Shown: one piece after another, positions 1-8,115 of the stretch
Layout: each line of letters starts with the position of its first letter
How positions within the stretch are numbered: the stretch's first letter is position 1
Position numbers and translations under genes: made by a program
The notes under the pieces: model-generated
The model's input: only the letters and a program-made list of their open reading frames with translations
What the model was told of the DNA's origin: nothing
Databases searched by the model: none
Origin: Mycolicibacterium arabiense
GTDB taxonomy: Bacteria; Actinomycetota; Actinomycetes; Mycobacteriales; Mycobacteriaceae
Direction of reading: 5' to 3'
DNA length: 64,000 nt
Assembly (NCBI RefSeq): GCF_010731815.2
Contig: NZ_AP022593.1
Span: 3,472,001 to 3,536,000 of the forward strand

Positions 1-287
1 TCGTCGCCCCGATAGTGCTTGGTGACGGCCGCGCCGAACCAGCTCAGGTCTTGCTCGACGGCGGCCCGGTAGGGCTGTTGGCTCCGTAGTCCTGGATCGT
101 CGGCGGCCTTGTCGGCCAGCCGTCGAACGATGAAGTCGAGCTGCACATACGCCGGCTTCTCACACCACAGCGTTCCGTCGTTGTCGAAGACGGCGATGCG
201 CTCCTCCACCGGCACACCAGCGGTCACGCCGTGGACGAAGTCGACGATCGACGACTTCGTCGGCCCGTCCCGCCACGAGTCGAGCAT
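1..287 (-). CDS. HAD-family phosphatase, partial (runs off left edge)
   Basis: Reading the minus strand from the ATG at 287-285 gives an open frame of at least 95 codons to the window edge. It contains the HAD motif I nucleophile VFDNDGTLW, with Asp35 as nucleophile and Asp37 as general acid, so it is probably a Mg-dependent phosphatase of the phosphoserine-phosphatase-like type. The sulfatase stop and this start are directly abutted (TGAATG), which implies translational coupling and one operon. Substrate unknown. The C-terminal part, including motifs II-IV, lies outside the window. Confidence 0.75.
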   Translation of the reverse strand, partial: MLDSWRDGPTKSSIVDFVHGVTAGVPVEERIAVFDNDGTLWCEKPAYVQLDFIVRRLADKAADDPGLRSQQPYRAAVEQDLSWFGAAVTKHYRGD

Positions 288-1829
288 TCAGTCTGCCGCC
301 AAGAAGTCTTCGAGCTTCTTCACTATCTGGTCGACGCTGAAGCTGGCAGGTGGGTGCCGGGGCGGGAACTCCTTGAACGTGTCGAGGAACTGCGCCGCCA
401 TCGCCGTGGCGTAGAACACGAAGAAGTCGCGCCGCAGGAACCACTCGTAATAGGTGTTCGAGGTGATGTCGGCGTATTCGAACGGGTCGGTCCGCAGGTT
501 GAACAGCTTGGGCACCCGCAGTTCGGTGAACGGCTCGGCCCAGGTTCGAAGGGTGCCTTGGCACCGCTGCTCGGCGAACACGATCTTCCAGTTCTCGAAA
601 CGCATACCGACCAGTTGGGCGTCGTCGTTGAAGTAGAAGAACCCCCGCCGCGGGCTGTGTTCCACCTCGCCCATCAGATAGGGCAAGAGGTTGAAACCGT
701 CGATGTGCACCTTGTACTCGACGTCGCCGACCTGGTGTCCCTTCTTCAACTTGTCGCTGACGTCCGGGTCACCCGCGGCGGCGACCAGCGTCGGTAGCCA
801 ATCGTGATGCTGGACGATGTCATTGGAGACACTGCCCGCTTCGATCTTGCCGGGCCAGCGGATCATCTCCGGAATGCGGTAGGCGCCTTCCCAGTTGGTG
901 TTCTTCTCACTGCGGAATGGTGTGGTGCCGGCGTCGGGCCAGCTGTTGCGATGCGGTCCGTTGTCGGTTGAGTAGATGACGATCGTGTCGTCGGCGATGC
1001 CGAGTTGATCAAGGGCGTCGAGTACCGTGCCCACGTTCTTGTCGTGGTCGATCATCGCGTCGTGATACTCGGACTGCCACATCCCGGCCTGGCCCTTGCT
1101 GCCCGGCTTGAGGTGCGTGTACAGGTGCATGTGAGTGAAGTTGCACCAGACGAAGAACGGGGTGTCGGCGGCGTGCTGGCGCTTGATGTATTCGACGGTG
1201 CGGTCAGCGATGTCGTCGTCGATGGTCTCCATGCGCTTGGCGGTCAGCGGCCCGGTGTCGTGGATGGTTTGTTTGCCGACGGGCCCGAACTTCGGGTCGT
1301 CGGGTTCCATCGACGCCTTGTCGAGCGCCTTGCAGTCCAGCACGCCCCGTGGGAGGGCCAGCTCGTAGAGCCGCGGAAATTGGTCCTTGTGCGGATAGTC
1401 GAACTGCTCGGGTTCTTCTTCGGCGTTGAGGTGGTACAGGTTGCCGTAGAACTCGTCGAAGCCATGCACGGTTGGTAGGTACTTATTGAGGTCCCCGAAG
1501 TGATTCTTGCCGAACTGGCCGGTGGCGTAACCGAGTGGTTTGAGCAGTTCGGCAATCGTCGGATCCTCTGCCGCCCAGCCGATATCGACGCCCGGCACGC
1601 CCACCTTGCTCATTCCGGTGCGATAGACGCTCTGCCCGCTGATGAACGCCGCACGGCCGGCCGTGCAGCTCTGCTCTCCGTAGGAATCGGTGAACCGCAT
1701 CCCCTCCGTGGCGATGCGGTCGATGTTGGGTGTGCGGTAACCCATCATCCCGTCGCTGTAACAGCTCAGATTGCTGATGCCGATGTCGTCACCCCAGATG
1801 ACCAGGATGTTGGGTTTACCGCCAGGCAT
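288..1829 (-). CDS. arylsulfatase-type sulfatase with C-x-A-x-R motif
   Basis: A 513-residue alkaline-phosphatase-superfamily sulfatase that would hydrolyse an organic sulfate ester. The N-terminus NILVIWGDD supplies the metal-binding Asp pair (D14, D15). The formylglycine site is Cys55 in SCTAGRAAF, that is C-x-A-x-R and not the usual C-x-P-x-R. A later YSTDNGPH segment matches the conserved D-N-G metal/sulfate region. No signal peptide is seen, so the enzyme is probably cytoplasmic. The start was chosen at ATG 1829 because GGGAGA lies 6-7 bases upstream; the frame is open further but has no better site. It is followed directly by the HAD phosphatase gene. Substrate unknown. Confidence 0.85.
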   Translation of the reverse strand: MPGGKPNILVIWGDDIGISNLSCYSDGMMGYRTPNIDRIATEGMRFTDSYGEQSCTAGRAAFISGQSVYRTGMSKVGVPGVDIGWAAEDPTIAELLKPLGYATGQFGKNHFGDLNKYLPTVHGFDEFYGNLYHLNAEEEPEQFDYPHKDQFPRLYELALPRGVLDCKALDKASMEPDDPKFGPVGKQTIHDTGPLTAKRMETIDDDIADRTVEYIKRQHAADTPFFVWCNFTHMHLYTHLKPGSKGQAGMWQSEYHDAMIDHDKNVGTVLDALDQLGIADDTIVIYSTDNGPHRNSWPDAGTTPFRSEKNTNWEGAYRIPEMIRWPGKIEAGSVSNDIVQHHDWLPTLVAAAGDPDVSDKLKKGHQVGDVEYKVHIDGFNLLPYLMGEVEHSPRRGFFYFNDDAQLVGMRFENWKIVFAEQRCQGTLRTWAEPFTELRVPKLFNLRTDPFEYADITSNTYYEWFLRRDFFVFYATAMAAQFLDTFKEFPPRHPPASFSVDQIVKKLEDFLAAD

Positions 1830-1951
1830 TCGCGTCTCCCTCGGTAGATAGCCCCGAAGCTTCACTCTAGGCGTCGTGACCGTTCCCGGGTTCCCGTTCG
1901 TCAGGTTCGACGTGAACCCATCAGACTCCCCGCGTTCACTCGGAGGAATCC

Positions 1952-3298
1952 TCAGTCGATGCGACGCATTGGGGGCAGCGGGTAGGTCTGATCGATGATC
2001 GACTCGCCGGGCAGGTAGACGCGGAGCACCGGCCGGAAGGGACCCGCGGGCGACGGGAGCCAGTTGGCTCGCTGCGCGGCGTCGTCAGGCGGGTCGTGAG
2101 AGATCGACACGGTGACCGAACCCCCGGGGCCGACCCTCAGGCCGGCCGTTCGGTCGCCGACGGAATAGCGGTCGATCGCGTTGGCCACGAGGTAGTAGTC
2201 GGGGACGTCGTACATGGTGAGTGACCAGAAGGCGTCATTGGGCGGTGTTGGGTCAAACGTCACCTCGTACCGATGCTCGCCGGTCAACTGTTGGCCGCCG
2301 TCGTCGACGTAGATCGCGAAATAGGCTGCCTCGTAGCCGTTGTTCCCCCACAGCCCTCCGAGGGCGGCTGCTGCGCGGGAGATGAGGCGTTCGGTGGCAT
2401 CGGTTTGCTTCCACCGAGGATCGTCGAGGGCGCCGACTTCGAAGTGGTCGAGGTTGTAGTCGAAGGAGTGCAGCGTGATCTGCCAGCCGTTGACGGAGTC
2501 GACGTGTCCCCCTCGCAGTACGCCGGCCAACGTCTCGGCACCCGCTGCGTAACCGTCGCGCAGCGCCGCTTGGACCTCGGGGTCGAGGTCTGCCACCGCG
2601 GTCGTCCCCGTCAACCCGAGTGCGGCGAACCCGTCCTGAACCGGACGATCGCGCGTGGGCGGGGCAAAGGCCTGCGAATATCGGCGGTACTTCTCCCAGA
2701 ATTGGAGTGCGTCGTCCGCGCCGTCGTCTCGTACGTGCGGAATTCCGGCGACCGGCTGCCCGTCACCGATCGGCGTGAGAGTCGTCGAGTCCTGCAGTCG
2801 ATGCACGGTGGCGAGATCCTCGGGCCCGTCCACGGCCCAACGTCCGACGATCGAGGCGACGTCGGTGGGAAGGTGAATCACGTTGTCGTACGGCTTGTCC
2901 GAATCCTCCGCAGCGGAGTTCGGGCCGACGAGGAGGTAGCGTCCTGCCGTCGTTCCAGTGGATCGCTTCCCTACGTAGGCGAAGTTCTCCGTCCACGCGC
3001 TGACGAACTGGAGCACGTAGTAGCGGCCGGAGGTGTCGGGCACGTCGAGTATCAGAGGTCCGGCCGAGAGATCTAGTTGAGCCATGGAGTAGACGGTGTC
3101 GTTGTTGATGGTGACGAACCGGTCGTCCGGTCCGGCCACCGTGCGCGCATGGCTGAAGGAGTTGAACGGTGCCGCCGGGTTCGCTCCGATCCCGGTTTCG
3201 ACGTACCGGCGGACCTGCTCGAGATTGAACACGAGAGGAAACCCGTAGACGTAAGCGCGCGCGGCGAGCGCCCGCAGGTCCGTACCCGCTTCGGTCAC
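1952..3298 (-). CDS. DUF1254/DUF1214 family protein
   Basis: 448 residues. The N-terminal half has the DUF1254 pattern (ARAYVYGFPLVFNLEQVRR, then VTINNDTVYSMAQLDLS). The C-terminal half has the DUF1214 pattern (NDAFWSLTMYDVPDYYLV, ending in RVYLPGE). No signal peptide is evident. The GTG start at 3298 overlaps the stop of the upstream paralogue by four bases (GTGA), so the two are translationally coupled. The biochemical function of the family is not established. The open frame continues upstream into the paralogue, but that part has no family similarity. Confidence 0.8.
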   Translation of the reverse strand: MTEAGTDLRALAARAYVYGFPLVFNLEQVRRYVETGIGANPAAPFNSFSHARTVAGPDDRFVTINNDTVYSMAQLDLSAGPLILDVPDTSGRYYVLQFVSAWTENFAYVGKRSTGTTAGRYLLVGPNSAAEDSDKPYDNVIHLPTDVASIVGRWAVDGPEDLATVHRLQDSTTLTPIGDGQPVAGIPHVRDDGADDALQFWEKYRRYSQAFAPPTRDRPVQDGFAALGLTGTTAVADLDPEVQAALRDGYAAGAETLAGVLRGGHVDSVNGWQITLHSFDYNLDHFEVGALDDPRWKQTDATERLISRAAAALGGLWGNNGYEAAYFAIYVDDGGQQLTGEHRYEVTFDPTPPNDAFWSLTMYDVPDYYLVANAIDRYSVGDRTAGLRVGPGGSVTVSISHDPPDDAAQRANWLPSPAGPFRPVLRVYLPGESIIDQTYPLPPMRRID

Positions 3299-4239
3299 GA
3301 GGGCAGCGCCTCCACGCGGGGCACGCTCCAGCGTCCGTCCAAAACCTCCGGGCGAGGCCGGTACATGCGCAGCAAGAAGTTCCAGCCATCCATCACGTAG
3401 AGGAAGTTGCGCTTGTCCCCGGGGTCCACGCCAAAGTGCACGATGACCGAACCATCGGCCTCCGGCGCAGCGGTGAGACTGTTGATGTTGTTGACGCCCA
3501 GCGGGTTCGGTTCGAAGTATCCTTGCGCGTTGTACAGCGACACCGACCAGAATGCGTCGACAGGGACGTCGGCCAGGCGCATCCGGTACTCCCCCACCGG
3601 CAAACCGGGATTGACGTTGACGTAGTGCGCCTCGTACTCGGGCAGTCCACCCCATGCCGACGCCGACCCGATGAGGTGGCGTACCGCATCCACCTCGCTG
3701 CGGCGGCCGAACGCCCGCCGATAGTCGGGCAGTCCCGTCGATAGATCGAGCAGCGCCTGACGGGTGTGGGTCTGGGTTGCGGCGTCGTACTGGGGCTCGG
3801 GGAACGGCTCGTTGGATGCCGCTCGCACCTCGAGTTCGTCTTGCAGCGCATTCACTGCGGCGACGTCGTCCGGGTCGGCCGGGTCTACGAGAATCCGAAC
3901 CCCCAGCATGGCGTAGTCGGTGTCGAGTTCGGCCGCATCGAGATCGACCGTGCCAGGAGCGTGAATGATGGCCGGAACGTAGTGGTCGCGGGTCACGACC
4001 ATGACCGACATGTACCGATCACCCGAGTCGGGCACGACGAGTTGGGCGCCCTGGGTCAGGTTCACGACCGTCTGGCTGTAGAGGGTGTCGCGGTTGAGCC
4101 TGATGATCGGCTGGTGGTCGAGCGGCGCGGGCACCCGGTAGTGGACCCACCGCCCAAGTCCGCCGGAATCGGCCAGCATCCGCGAGAACATCAGATCGGA
4201 CTCGGCTCGAGCGAAGTTGTCGGCATTGACGATGGTCAC
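3295..4239 (-). CDS. DUF1254/DUF1214 family protein, short paralogue
   Basis: 314 residues, about 130 shorter than its downstream partner. It retains the DUF1254-like LNRDTLYSQTVVNLT segment and the DUF1214-like VDAFWSVSLYNAQGYF segment. The GTG start at 4239 is preceded by GGAGG six bases upstream. It forms a two-gene operon with the longer paralogue (GTGA overlap) and diverges from the MFS gene at 4354. The two could form a heteromer or be a diverged duplication; the sequence does not say which. No catalytic residues can be assigned. Confidence 0.78.
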   Translation of the reverse strand: MTIVNADNFARAESDLMFSRMLADSGGLGRWVHYRVPAPLDHQPIIRLNRDTLYSQTVVNLTQGAQLVVPDSGDRYMSVMVVTRDHYVPAIIHAPGTVDLDAAELDTDYAMLGVRILVDPADPDDVAAVNALQDELEVRAASNEPFPEPQYDAATQTHTRQALLDLSTGLPDYRRAFGRRSEVDAVRHLIGSASAWGGLPEYEAHYVNVNPGLPVGEYRMRLADVPVDAFWSVSLYNAQGYFEPNPLGVNNINSLTAAPEADGSVIVHFGVDPGDKRNFLYVMDGWNFLLRMYRPRPEVLDGRWSVPRVEALPS

Positions 4240-4353
4240 GGTGGACCTCCTCCGATCGGCACAGCCACGGGCGACCGCCACCGCAGTCTAGTTCTCGCGT
4301 CGAGCACCGTGTGTCAAAGTGACTGCTCAGCATCGACCCCATCGAGGAGGACC

Positions 4354-5655
4354 ATGTCGCGACCGCAGGACACCGCTGCGCTCGAACCGCTGACCACGCA
4401 CGGGCCGGCTCGCGCATGGGCCGCCGTCGCGGTGCTGGCCCTCGTCGGCACACTCAACTACGTCGACCGCTTCCTGCCGGGCGTCCTCGCCGAGCCCATC
4501 AAGCAGGAACTCGCGTTGTCCGACACCGCAATCGGCGTCATCAACGGGTTCGGGTTCCTCATCGTCTACGCCGTGCTGGGCATCGTCATCGCGCGCGTGG
4601 CCGACCGCGGCATATTCGGTGCCGTCATCGCCGGCTGCCTCACGCTGTGGGGGTCGATGACCATGCTGGGCGGCGCGGTCCAGTCCGGTTTCCAGCTCGC
4701 ACTGACCCGCGTCGGCGTGGCCGTCGGCGAGGCGGGCAGCACTCCGGCAGCGCACGCCTACGTGGCGCGCAACTTCGTCCCGGAGAAGCGGTCGGCGCCG
4801 CTGGCGGTCATCACCATGTCCATCCCACTGGCCAGTGCCGCCAGTCTGCTCGGCGGCGGCCTGCTCGCCGAGAGCATGGGCTGGCGCGCGGCTTTCGTCG
4901 TGATGGGCGGCATCAGTGTGCTGCTCGCGCCGCTGGTGCTGTGGGTGTTGGGCCGCCGTCAGACCCTGCCCACCCCGCCGCCGCGGGAGAGCGCCGCCGC
5001 GTTGCACTGGTGGGATCTGCTGCGCAAACCCAGCTTCCTGGCCATGGTGGCCGGTACCGCGCTGGTGTCGGCGGCCGGCTACTCGCTGACCACCTTCGCT
5101 CCTGCGTTCCTGATGCGAACCCGGGGCATGTCACTCGGCGAGGTCGGCATCGAGTACGGCCTCGCGACCGGCCTGCTCGGGGTCCTGGGGCTGCTCATCG
5201 TCGGCCGCATCGCCGACCGGCTGGCCACCCGCGACCCGCGTTGGTTGCTGTGGATCGTCGTCATCCTGATCGCGGCCTTGCTGCCGGCGTCCGCGTTGGC
5301 GTTCGTCGTGGAGAGCCGCACGGTGTGCGTCTGGCTGCTGGCACTGGCCTACGTCATCGGCACCGCGTATCTGGCGCCGTCCATCGCGGCGATCCAGCGT
5401 CTGGTGCTCCCCGAGCAGCGTGCGACGGCTTCGGCCATCTTCTTGTTCTTCAACGCCACCCTGGGCGCGGTCGGCCCGTTCCTGACCGGGGTGATCAGCG
5501 ATGCGCTGACCCCGGACCTGGGCCCGCAGGGACTGGGCCGCGCGCTCCTGATCCTGGTGCCGACCATGCAGCTGGTGGCGATCGGCTGCTACGCCCTCGC
5601 CGCACGTCGCTACCGTCGCGACATCATCGAGGAGCCACTGCAGGCGACACCGTGA
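4354..5655 (+). CDS. MFS transporter, Spinster-like
   Basis: 433 residues with about twelve hydrophobic segments. The first helix has LNYVDRFLPGVLAEPIK, typical of Spinster-like and related MFS carriers. The inter-helix RVADRG loop and ARNFVPEKR are also MFS-like. It is a secondary carrier in the inner membrane with unknown substrate. The ATG at 4354 has a strong GAGGAGG site just upstream; the longer open frame 5' of it overlaps the divergent DUF1254 genes and is spurious. It converges on the ESX-1 operon and sits where espK/espL/espB would be expected. Confidence 0.85.
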   Translation: MSRPQDTAALEPLTTHGPARAWAAVAVLALVGTLNYVDRFLPGVLAEPIKQELALSDTAIGVINGFGFLIVYAVLGIVIARVADRGIFGAVIAGCLTLWGSMTMLGGAVQSGFQLALTRVGVAVGEAGSTPAAHAYVARNFVPEKRSAPLAVITMSIPLASAASLLGGGLLAESMGWRAAFVVMGGISVLLAPLVLWVLGRRQTLPTPPPRESAAALHWWDLLRKPSFLAMVAGTALVSAAGYSLTTFAPAFLMRTRGMSLGEVGIEYGLATGLLGVLGLLIVGRIADRLATRDPRWLLWIVVILIAALLPASALAFVVESRTVCVWLLALAYVIGTAYLAPSIAAIQRLVLPEQRATASAIFLFFNATLGAVGPFLTGVISDALTPDLGPQGLGRALLILVPTMQLVAIGCYALAARRYRRDIIEEPLQATP

Positions 5656-5760
5656 ACGCGAGAAGCGTTGCGCGGGCTAGGACGTGGTGAGCTAACCCGG
5701 GGAGTGCCGCCAAGCGTCCACCTGCCCTTCCACGAGGATCGGGATGTTGGCCGCCCGACG

Positions 5761-5817
5761 TCGAGTGTGAACGTCACGACGGAAATCACCCGAGAACGTC
5801 GTGAAGTTCACACTCGG
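5761..5817. terminator. long inverted repeat between convergent genes
   Basis: Two 20-base arms (5761-5780 and 5798-5817) are inverted copies of each other except at two positions, separated by 17 bases. The core TGTGAAC...GTTCACA is perfect apart from one base. It lies between the ends of the MFS gene and espJ, so it may act as a bidirectional terminator. No U-tract follows, so an extragenic palindromic repeat is an alternative. Confidence 0.5.
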
Positions 5818-5825
5818 CGAGGCAG

Positions 5826-6584
5826 CTACAGGTCGACAGGCGTCTCCGGCGCCGCATGCCGCGGGCTGGCCGCACCGCTATCGGGCACCGCTGAACCACT
5901 CACGGGCGCTTCGTCTATCGGCGCGCGTTCGCGGTGCTTGCCGCCGGCCGCCTCGTCGCGCTCACGCTCGTCGCCCCGGCGTTCTTCGGCCCCCGACTCG
6001 GGGGCACCGCCGGCGTCCTTGCCCGCACCGGTGGCCATCTGCACGATCTGCTGAGCGCCCTGCATACCGGCTTGCGGTATCTGGCTCATCGCGCCCATCG
6101 CCTGCTGCGGCATTTGCGCGGCCTGGCTCGCCATCTGCATGGGCATGCTCATCAGCTGGCCCATCTGCCCCATCGCGCCGCCCCCGGCCCCAGCCGCGCC
6201 TGCACCCGCAGAGGCGGCCGCCCCGGAGGCGACACCCGCAGCCCCACCACCGGCGCCGCCAGCGCTACCACCACCGAACTGCTGCTTCTCATACGCCGCA
6301 GCCAGTTCCTCATCGGTGCCCTGGTACTTGCCCGCCGCCGCCACGATGTTCGACGCCGTCTGCGCCGCAGCCTGCTTCACCGCTGGCAGACCCTCGACGA
6401 TCGGCGTCTCCAACGCGGGAAGCCTCTCCGCGATCGCAGCGGAGATCGCATCGCTCCCGGTCACCGTGAACGGGTCCGGTGCCTCCGGCAGGGCCCGCGC
6501 CGACGTCTCGAGCTGTGAACCCAACTGGGACAGCATCTCCGGGTCGACCCGGAGCGTGTCGCCTGCACCGCTACCGATACCCAT
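5826..6584 (-). CDS. espJ: ESX-1 associated protein EspJ
   Basis: 252 residues. The N-terminal 90 residues match the EspJ pattern, including EGLPAVKQAAAQTASNIVAAA followed by a TDEE segment. The middle is Gly/Ala/Met/Gln-rich low complexity (about 95-190) and the tail is charged and Pro-rich. EspJ is a WXG100-like ESX-1 substrate or accessory protein of unresolved biochemical role. The ATG at 6584 lies two bases after the eccD1 stop, so it is the last gene of this operon here. In M. tuberculosis espJ is followed by espK-espL-espB-eccE1-mycP1; here those are absent and a convergent MFS gene follows. Confidence 0.85.
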   Translation of the reverse strand: MGIGSGAGDTLRVDPEMLSQLGSQLETSARALPEAPDPFTVTGSDAISAAIAERLPALETPIVEGLPAVKQAAAQTASNIVAAAGKYQGTDEELAAAYEKQQFGGGSAGGAGGGAAGVASGAAASAGAGAAGAGGGAMGQMGQLMSMPMQMASQAAQMPQQAMGAMSQIPQAGMQGAQQIVQMATGAGKDAGGAPESGAEERRGDERERDEAAGGKHRERAPIDEAPVSGSAVPDSGAASPRHAAPETPVDL

Positions 6585-6585
6585 G

Positions 6586-8115
6586 TCAGAACCGCAGGTT
6601 CCGCAGCACGTCGTACACGCTGGCGATCCACAGCAGCAGCGGGATCACGGCCGCGATCGCCACGCCGTCGAGTAGCTCGAGGATCCGCTTGGTCACCGGC
6701 GACACCCGACGCACGCTGTCGGTCGCACCCACGATGATCAGCGCGACGATGCCGAGCGCTGCGTACAGCGTCAACACCATCCACGCCGAGTCCGGATACC
6801 AGGTGGACAGCCGGACCGCGACGCCGGTCGGAACGACCACCGCGGCCGCGAGAAGCGCCCACGCACACCATCGTTCGGCGTACAGCCGCGACCGGAACCC
6901 GCAGATCGCCGTCACCAGTCCCGCGACGATCAGGCTGTGCATGAAGAAGTGGCCCTGCACCACGACGGTGATCGCACCTGCGGCGAGCACCGTCGCGCCG
7001 GCGCTCACGAAACCGATCAGCAGCTGCTTCGCGAGCCTGCTGCGCTCGGTCAGTCGAGCCGCCGACTCCGGCACCGACGCGATGATCGCCTGCCAGGTCG
7101 GTGATTCCTCGTCGGTCGGATCGGGCGCCGACACCGGGTCCAGCAGCTCGTCGTTGTGCACCGTCTCACCGGGCGCCGGGATCGGAGGCAACGCGATCCG
7201 GGCGACGGCCACGGTCAGCTTCGCCGCGTTCGTGACCACGATCAGCCCAAAGGCGATGGCGCCGGCGGGAACCCAGTAGGACCAGCCGTACCCGAAGGCC
7301 ACTGCCGCCGCGGTGATGGCGATCGCCGCCACCGCGAGGAACGACGCGATCTCGGCGCGCTTGCGTGGCCCACCGCGGGTGGCCAGCACCAGCAGCAGCA
7401 CGACGGCTGCGGCACCGGCGATGTTCGGCGCCCCCAGCCCGTCGATGCCACGCGGGATCGGGACGGCGAGGGCGACGGCGCCGGCCAGCAGCGGCATCGA
7501 CGCCACCAACAGGCTCTCGCACATGTCGATGTTCCGGTACCGGTTCTTGGCCAGCATGCTGCCGCCGAGCACAGCCAGGCCGAGCACGCCGATCGCCAGC
7601 GTCCACCACCAGCTGCGCCCGGTTGCGTCCCACGCCCGCATGGCCGCAATGGTCAGCACTACGCAGACGGCGGGTATGGCCAGGCCGACGAATCGGTTTA
7701 GTGCCGTGCGGTCGAACTCCGGCGACTCGTCGAGCACCGCGATCGCGTCGATGACGTCTTCGACCAGAGGCCGGTACCGCTCGGTCCGGCTGACCGAGAC
7801 CAGGGTCAGCAGCGATCCGTCGACCACGCCCGCCTCGTCCAGGGACTCCGAGACCTTCAACGGCGGAGCACCGGGACGCGCGAACGCCCACTCGCCCTGT
7901 GCCTTGAAGTCGAAGCCCGCCAGCACGTCCTTCGGCGCATCCTCGAGGAGTTCGGCGAGGAACGACACCGTCTCGTCGATGTAGGCCTCGACGGGAGCAG
8001 CCGCTGGCAGGACCAGATCGGTCATGCGCTTGCCGGTCAGGATCGTGACGCGGGTAGTCGACGGCCTGCCGGGCGTCACGCCCGACGTATTGGGTGCAGC
8101 CGCCGTGGTGGTCAA
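6586..8115 (-). CDS. eccD1: ESX-1 membrane channel component EccD1
   Basis: 509 residues. The first ~120 residues form the ubiquitin-like cytosolic domain (TRVTILTGKRMTDLVLP). About eleven hydrophobic helices follow from ~residue 145 to the end. In the ESX membrane complex EccD dimers line the inner-membrane pore with EccB, EccC and EccE. The start drawn is TTG 8115, overlapping the espI stop by four bases. A GTG at codon 13 is possible but lies inside the domain boundary. Its partner EccE1 is not encoded in the window. Confidence 0.93.
   Translation of the reverse strand: MTTTAAAPNTSGVTPGRPSTTRVTILTGKRMTDLVLPAAAPVEAYIDETVSFLAELLEDAPKDVLAGFDFKAQGEWAFARPGAPPLKVSESLDEAGVVDGSLLTLVSVSRTERYRPLVEDVIDAIAVLDESPEFDRTALNRFVGLAIPAVCVVLTIAAMRAWDATGRSWWWTLAIGVLGLAVLGGSMLAKNRYRNIDMCESLLVASMPLLAGAVALAVPIPRGIDGLGAPNIAGAAAVVLLLVLATRGGPRKRAEIASFLAVAAIAITAAAVAFGYGWSYWVPAGAIAFGLIVVTNAAKLTVAVARIALPPIPAPGETVHNDELLDPVSAPDPTDEESPTWQAIIASVPESAARLTERSRLAKQLLIGFVSAGATVLAAGAITVVVQGHFFMHSLIVAGLVTAICGFRSRLYAERWCAWALLAAAVVVPTGVAVRLSTWYPDSAWMVLTLYAALGIVALIIVGATDSVRRVSPVTKRILELLDGVAIAAVIPLLLWIASVYDVLRNLRF

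Noticed and set aside
3766..4353. N-terminal extension of the MFS frame upstream of 4354
   Set aside because: It overlaps the divergent DUF1254 gene and lacks similarity. ATG 4354 has an excellent ribosome binding site.
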